A stretch of 24,647 nucleotides of DNA from a virus, in the IMG/VR virus record IMGVR_UViG_3300006920_000236, positions 1-24,647 of that record. One strand, given 5' to 3'. The first letter of the stretch is position 1. Every line of letters begins with the position of its first letter. The notes beneath the pieces were generated by a model that ran no database searches, was not told the origin of the DNA, and worked only from the letters and a program-made list of their open reading frames with translations. The translations under genes were made by a program, and so were the position numbers. Of this stretch, positions 21,601-24,647 are shown one piece after another.

Positions 21601-23199
21601 GAAACACTTGAACCTAAAATGTTTGAAGAGAGATTAAAACAGTTTGCCGCAGACAATGTTCGTAATCTTGTACCCAACTACGAATTAGTTCCAGAAGCCA
21701 TTACTGGTTTAAGGGGACTACCTTTTGGTAACTTTATAGCTTTCCCAGCAGAGATATTAAGAACTGGGTTTAATATAATGGATGTGTCCATGAAAGAACT
21801 AGCCAGTAATAATGCCGCTATAAGAGAACTCGGAGCAAGAAGAATGATGGGTGCTATAACTTCTTTTGGTTTATTGGGTAATGGGCTACAAGAATTTGGT
21901 AAAATGATGACAGGTACTAGCTCAGAAGAAGTAGATATTATAAATAGATTAGCTGCTCCTTATCAGAGAAATGCTCAATTCATACCTATAGGCAAAGATG
22001 AGAAAGGTAACCCAGAAGTTATGGATTTTAGTCACACTAATCCATATGACATGTTATCAAAACCTTTAAACACTATGCTTAGAAGTCTAAGAGAAGGAAG
22101 TCGTTTAGATCAAGGCGGTATTGAGAAGACAAGAAATGCTATGTTCGAAACGATAGGTGAATTTTTTGAGCCCTTCTTGGGTGTATCAATGGTCTTCGAA
22201 TCTTTCTTAGATATCATGCCTAGAGGTAGTGGAGTAGGAAGAGGTGGAGAAACAGTTTCTGGTGCTAAAGTTTATAAACCAGAAGATACTATTGGAAAGC
22301 AATTAGAAAAATCTGTTATACATGTAATAGATACTCTTCTACCTAATGTCTTTGGTGTAAGAATTCCAGTGGGGGCAGACGTAGGTTTATCTGATTTTAG
22401 TTTTACACCAGTAAAAAGTATAGAAGCAGGTCGATTCGTAAGAGGTGCATTTATGGATCCCGACTCTGTTGAGCCTACAACAGGCAGACAATTTACAACG
22501 GGGGGTGAGTTATTCAGAGCTTTTACTGGTTTGAATAGTCAGATAATAGATAGAGAAAAAGTCTTAGGTTTTAAATCTCAAGAATTTAAATCTAAAAGAT
22601 CTGGAGCAGCCACTCTATTTAACGATGTTTTATTTTTAGAAAACCCATCTCAAGATACATTCGTAGAAGGATATGTTAGAGCAGATAATGCTAGATTAAA
22701 AGCATTTAGAGAATTGAAACTTGATGTTGATGGTTTACAAAAACTTGGTTTAAAAGATTATGAAATAAGAAGAATAATGAAAGAAAAAGGTCTTGGTAAA
22801 GATGAAATAAATTCTGTTATGAATGATATGTATAGATCCTTTAGACCTTCAAAGGAAAAAATAAAACAAGTAAATAGAAAAGGATTAGACTATCCGTATG
22901 CTGCAATACAAGACTTAATTGACTTGAGGGATTTTATGCAAATAACTCCACCAGAGCCTGTGGATCCGCCTGAAGAAAAAAAGAAAAACCCTTTAGATTT
23001 ATCAAATTTAACTATACAACAACCCAATGTTAGTAGTAATGTAGGTGTCAAAACACAACCTTTAAATGTTTCTTCGTTGGATCAAGTGATTGCTCCTTCT
23101 GTTAATGTAGCAAGCACGGCTAGAAACAGTCCTAGTTTCTTAGGTAGCAATCCAACAGACATTGCGAAGAACATGGATATTGCTAGGAGAACAGCATGA
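18616..23199 (+). CDS. Giant internal/ejection protein
   Basis: At 1527 residues this is the longest gene here. It opens with PEYIIDGKSYSFADEIGQEK, a short motif found at the start of large internal proteins of marine phages. Several hydrophobic or glycine-rich segments could be membrane-active: about residues 46-76, 107-126, 231-258 and 1031-1100 (GLRGLPFGNFIAFPAEILRT, then MMGAITSFGLLGNGLQEFG). The rest is mainly charged helix. The last 80 residues are Pro/Asn/Ser-rich and probably flexible, ending FLGSNPTDIAKNMDIARRTA. I see no lytic transglycosylase or polymerase signature. The size and final place in the run suggest the equivalent of T7 gp16 or P22 gp16, which are ejected and help DNA cross the envelope. 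AGGA lies 6 bases before the ATG, and the stop overlaps the endolysin start (ATGA). Confidence 0.72.
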   Translation: MPEYIIDGKSYSFADEIGQEKAEEIIARGQKNASGGSDTYEGFFTEAGEGVASGLMNIVEGVTTLPTLAVDLIAGTNATETVENWFQEQKDALGIDPEGAAGKVTEALVQFGIPGIGAASAAGKAGRLARIATGKSKIGVKSVGAKDARQLGQKYGNVVKGRASALTRSQRAGVVAQQVAAAGLADAIVSTDGTQTIGDFFEQGPTSTNDAVGYEGRDKAFQKILNKLKVGVEGGVATAILPPVVGAGLKTVSKVAAIRPFEGLGSSTSVLDIASGFTIPVARKGFEVAGKTITDAKQKVLKQPDDLTTLDKVVGHGAAMLTYGGFLDPIVARAKSLVNPEIEGATKQATDRIKNIDKKIKAVLKTKPYGNLPEIEKQKLVDNFMDILEGTDPAKINELPDQLKDLYVAAKRDIDNLSNKILNSAAFKSLPEASANTREMTQEKFKKELQKNMTKGGYLRRLYRVFNDKDYVIKPEDKKIIFDKIASGEGVNYGHVKGLLQDTAFAIDDAQMAQLMSGTAKLTDRQAKAYVDKYLRINKERGGKATSGAISRVFNVRLDTSLLAKRKVDDEIQRLILGEIRDPREAYVATVSELSNFIASDKMLNTFKQSVDASIASTIARNAENVANNVRGADGEIVQEGQLFFKMDDEILKIVKENPETLRDSLAKAKIDNADDLTSVSQLDSNVIADAVEIWQGRNAGFEILGRTLETAGRRASDPMANPTQSVFGTMFGYAIPRAMYNNMSSKVWADGDAFPTMLRYLYQPMMKLKGYSQYAKTILSPITQVRNVTSAAMFALANGNFGKGASLGTSVNVVLRDIIDRELKLGGKTFDSMKMNNEVLDFLTELQERGVIGSSAQLREIQDNLRKGMGYDRQDKASYAARVAAGGDEVTATRQNPEFKATERSKLKQFLRTPFQKAEDLYKGGDDIWKIYNYTFEMNKFRNARRKIQNAEINKAKQSSAYKAAEGNNELQLKIIGDATRSADQQFGKHIAPGETLEPKMFEERLKQFAADNVRNLVPNYELVPEAITGLRGLPFGNFIAFPAEILRTGFNIMDVSMKELASNNAAIRELGARRMMGAITSFGLLGNGLQEFGKMMTGTSSEEVDIINRLAAPYQRNAQFIPIGKDEKGNPEVMDFSHTNPYDMLSKPLNTMLRSLREGSRLDQGGIEKTRNAMFETIGEFFEPFLGVSMVFESFLDIMPRGSGVGRGGETVSGAKVYKPEDTIGKQLEKSVIHVIDTLLPNVFGVRIPVGADVGLSDFSFTPVKSIEAGRFVRGAFMDPDSVEPTTGRQFTTGGELFRAFTGLNSQIIDREKVLGFKSQEFKSKRSGAATLFNDVLFLENPSQDTFVEGYVRADNARLKAFRELKLDVDGLQKLGLKDYEIRRIMKEKGLGKDEINSVMNDMYRSFRPSKEKIKQVNRKGLDYPYAAIQDLIDLRDFMQITPPEPVDPPEEKKKNPLDLSNLTIQQPNVSSNVGVKTQPLNVSSLDQVIAPSVNVASTARNSPSFLGSNPTDIAKNMDIARRTA

Positions 23200-23651
23200 A
23201 ACTATCAGACAACTTTTCGTTAACAGAATTTACTAAATTACAGACAGCCGAAAGAAAAGGCATAGTCAACAAACCGAATGAAATACATGTTATGGCTATG
23301 GAATCTTTATGTCATAATATACTAGAAAGAGTTAGATCAGCATTTGCTAAACCAATCAATATTAATTCTGGCTATCGAAGTGTTGCTTTGTGTGAAGCCA
23401 TTGGATCAAAATCCACATCACAACATTGTGATGGAGAAGCAGCAGACATAGAAATATATGGCGTAAGTAATTACGACCTAGCAAAATATATAGAAAACAA
23501 TTTAAACTTTGATCAATTAATACTAGAATGTTGGGACGGTATTGACCCTAACTCTGGTTGGGTGCATGTATCTTATGTCAACGATGTTGCTAATAGAAAA
23601 GATGTGCTAACATATACAAGAGCAAACGGATATACGAAAGGTATTTTATAA
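23196..23651 (+). CDS. Endolysin, M15-family zinc peptidase
   Basis: This 151-residue protein matches single-domain M15 peptidases (Peptidase_M15_3 type) in length and motifs. It has the N-terminal LSDNFSLTEFTK, the substrate-side ININSGYRS (R61), SQHCDGEAADIE giving zinc ligands H77 and D84, and GWVHVSY giving H124, with E111 in LILECW as a possible acid/base. Such enzymes cut D-Ala or L-Ala-D-Glu bonds in peptidoglycan stem peptides and act as phage endolysins. No signal peptide or membrane segment is present, so release would depend on a holin encoded elsewhere or on another route. It starts inside the stop of the giant internal protein and ends by TAATG overlap with a small conserved gene. 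The late position fits lysis. Confidence 0.88.
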   Translation: MKLSDNFSLTEFTKLQTAERKGIVNKPNEIHVMAMESLCHNILERVRSAFAKPININSGYRSVALCEAIGSKSTSQHCDGEAADIEIYGVSNYDLAKYIENNLNFDQLILECWDGIDPNSGWVHVSYVNDVANRKDVLTYTRANGYTKGIL

Positions 23652-23833
23652 TGGAAGATGGTCCTTTTAAGCAGTGTTTAGAACAAAACACCGAAGGTGT
23701 TATTAGACAAGAACTAATAACATATAGAATAGAAGATGGTATTTTAAAAAGACAAATAGTCACAAGAGATTTTATTGAATCTGGTGACTACCATGATACT
23801 TCATACTCACTACCTTTGGTGACTATGCATTAA
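23651..23833 (+). CDS. 60-residue conserved marine phage protein of unknown function
   Basis: The protein starts MEDGPFKQCLEQNTEGVIRQ and continues ELITYRIEDG, IVTRDFIESGDYHDTSYSLP. I recall near-identical small proteins in many marine phages, always uncharacterised. It has no membrane segment, so it is not an obvious holin. It overlaps both neighbours by one base (TAATG at each end), between the endolysin and a second conserved protein. Its invariably small size suggests a structural or regulatory partner. Function unknown. Confidence 0.75.
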   Translation: MEDGPFKQCLEQNTEGVIRQELITYRIEDGILKRQIVTRDFIESGDYHDTSYSLPLVTMH

Positions 23834-24474
23834 TGTCCACTTTAATTTGTAACTTACCCTCCGTAGACGTATGGGTCAGACGAGAATATTTAAGGGATCA
23901 TCAAGATGGACATGGAGAATTCGTAAAAGGTGTCTGGGTTAGTGCTAAATCTATTCCAGGCAGAAGTTTTTATTTTGAAACTTACCTTCCTGATTATGGT
24001 GCTTTGTATGACAAACTACCTATTTCAGCATTCTTATCGAGCCCCGATACCCCGACCACAGATATGGATCTTTACAATCTTCAGTTTTGGAATTGCATGG
24101 ATTATGGCGTGGTATCTATTTGTAAACAATTTATAGGATCAATGGACTTTGAAATACTAACAAGGGATCACGGTACAATGATGGGTACATATATTTGTAC
24201 TCTTGATAATTATCATCAAGACCCAGACGTAATAGATTATTCTACCAGCGAAACACCAGCAGAACATAAATCATTTAACCTTTTAGAATTAAAGAACGGA
24301 CAGTTCTGTTTGTATCCGAACAATAGAATGAGAGTCTATGATAATTCTTTGACACCTCAAGAGCCATTGCAACCAGACTTCAAAGTGAGTACAATAGAGT
24401 ATCAAGTTGAGAATGGTCAAAAATTTAGACTTGGTGATACAGATGAATACTTTTGGAAAACCAAAGATGAATGA
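23833..24474 (+). CDS. Conserved marine phage protein of unknown function
   Basis: This 213-residue protein starts STLICNLPSVDVWVRREYLR, followed by DHQDGHGEFVKGVWVSAKSI, PGRSFYFETYLPDYGALYDK and LPISAFL. The pattern is highly conserved in marine phage genomes I remember, yet it has no assigned function. It is beta-rich, with many aromatic residues, several Asp/His/Cys positions (WNCMDYGVVSICKQF, LTRDHGTMMGTYICTLDNYH), and a C-terminal VSTIEYQVENGQKFRLGDTD. No known enzyme motif is evident. It overlaps the 60-residue gene by one base and the next gene by four (ATGA). In related genomes the large terminase often lies nearby, so it may serve packaging or late expression; that is inference. Confidence 0.78.
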   Translation: MSTLICNLPSVDVWVRREYLRDHQDGHGEFVKGVWVSAKSIPGRSFYFETYLPDYGALYDKLPISAFLSSPDTPTTDMDLYNLQFWNCMDYGVVSICKQFIGSMDFEILTRDHGTMMGTYICTLDNYHQDPDVIDYSTSETPAEHKSFNLLELKNGQFCLYPNNRMRVYDNSLTPQEPLQPDFKVSTIEYQVENGQKFRLGDTDEYFWKTKDE

Positions 24475-24647
24475 TAGAGTTTGCTTTAGTCTATATGATA
24501 GGCACGATAATAATTAATCAAGATCAAACATTCCCCAATGTTAATGATTGTCTGTATTTTGCCAGACGATTAAACGAACAACCAGAGATTCCATACCCAG
24601 ATGCCAAGTTCAGAAAGATCACAGCCTATTGTAAGCCCGTGCCAAAA
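24471..24647 (+). CDS. Small conserved protein, partial at window end
   Basis: The ATG at 24471 overlaps the preceding TGA (ATGA), and the frame stays open for 59 codons to the end of the window. It reads MIEFALVYMIGTIIINQDQT and later NDCLYFARRLNEQPEIPYPD and ITAYCKPVPK. I recall similar short proteins beside the 213-residue gene in marine phages, so this is likely nearly complete. The first 15 residues are hydrophobic and could be a membrane anchor or signal peptide, making it a weak candidate for a lysis-related membrane protein. Two cysteines (in NDC and YCK) may pair. Confidence 0.7.
   Translation, partial: MIEFALVYMIGTIIINQDQTFPNVNDCLYFARRLNEQPEIPYPDAKFRKITAYCKPVPK

Noticed and set aside
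23930-24136. Hydrophobic 68-codon + frame inside the 213-residue gene, considered as an embedded holin
   Set aside because: It has no ribosome site, its hydrophobic residues follow from the frame shift of an aromatic-rich conserved gene, and no holin pattern is clear.

Overview
This window reads as a virion-and-lysis segment of an AT-rich marine tailed phage, most likely a podovirus of an alphaproteobacterium or picocyanobacterium. The call rests on the gene repertoire: paired SU10/P22 gp4-like adaptors, a P22 gp10-like stabilisation protein, a run of large internal proteins, and several small conserved proteins I recall from uncultured marine phage genomes. No exact phage or host can be named from sequence alone. 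Every supported gene is on the + strand, packing is very tight (mostly TAATG or ATGA overlaps, or TAA directly followed by ATG), and no tRNA, CRISPR array, insertion sequence or integration site is visible. No gap between genes exceeds about 85 bases.

Layout. (1) 1-2583: the last codons of an upstream gene, two very lysine/arginine-rich small proteins (the first DUF5872-like), a first adaptor, two small proteins, and a second adaptor; this is the head-neck end. (2) 2587-6941: host-recognition genes, namely an 893-residue tail fibre ending in a self-cleaving S74 chaperone, a polyglycine-rich adhesin resembling T-even gp38, and a DUF7936-like protein. (3) 6985-9958: a compact, unusually AT-rich five-gene cassette of four predicted 2-oxoglutarate/Fe(II) oxygenases and one QueC-like PP-loop ATPase. 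(4) 9959-10043: the best promoter in the window, overlapped by direct repeats and a palindrome. (5) 10044-12489: three more repeat-rich, fibre-like proteins; the second is preceded by an exact 28-bp duplication of its own translation start. (6) 12489-15013: gp10-like neck protein with two inserted beta modules and a small virion protein. (7) 15050-23199: four presumed internal/ejection proteins, ending with a 1527-residue giant. (8) 23196-24647: an M15-type peptidase endolysin followed by three small conserved proteins, the last running off the window.

How they work together. Regions 1 and 6 build the portal-to-tail neck, region 2 and part of 5 bind the host, region 7 supplies proteins likely ejected with the DNA, and region 8 begins lysis. 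Region 3 is the part a structural module does not explain: a co-translated modification-enzyme cassette embedded in the host-recognition locus. It is the leading candidate for an undescribed system, possibly modifying tail, capsid or host molecules; its substrate cannot be read from the sequence.
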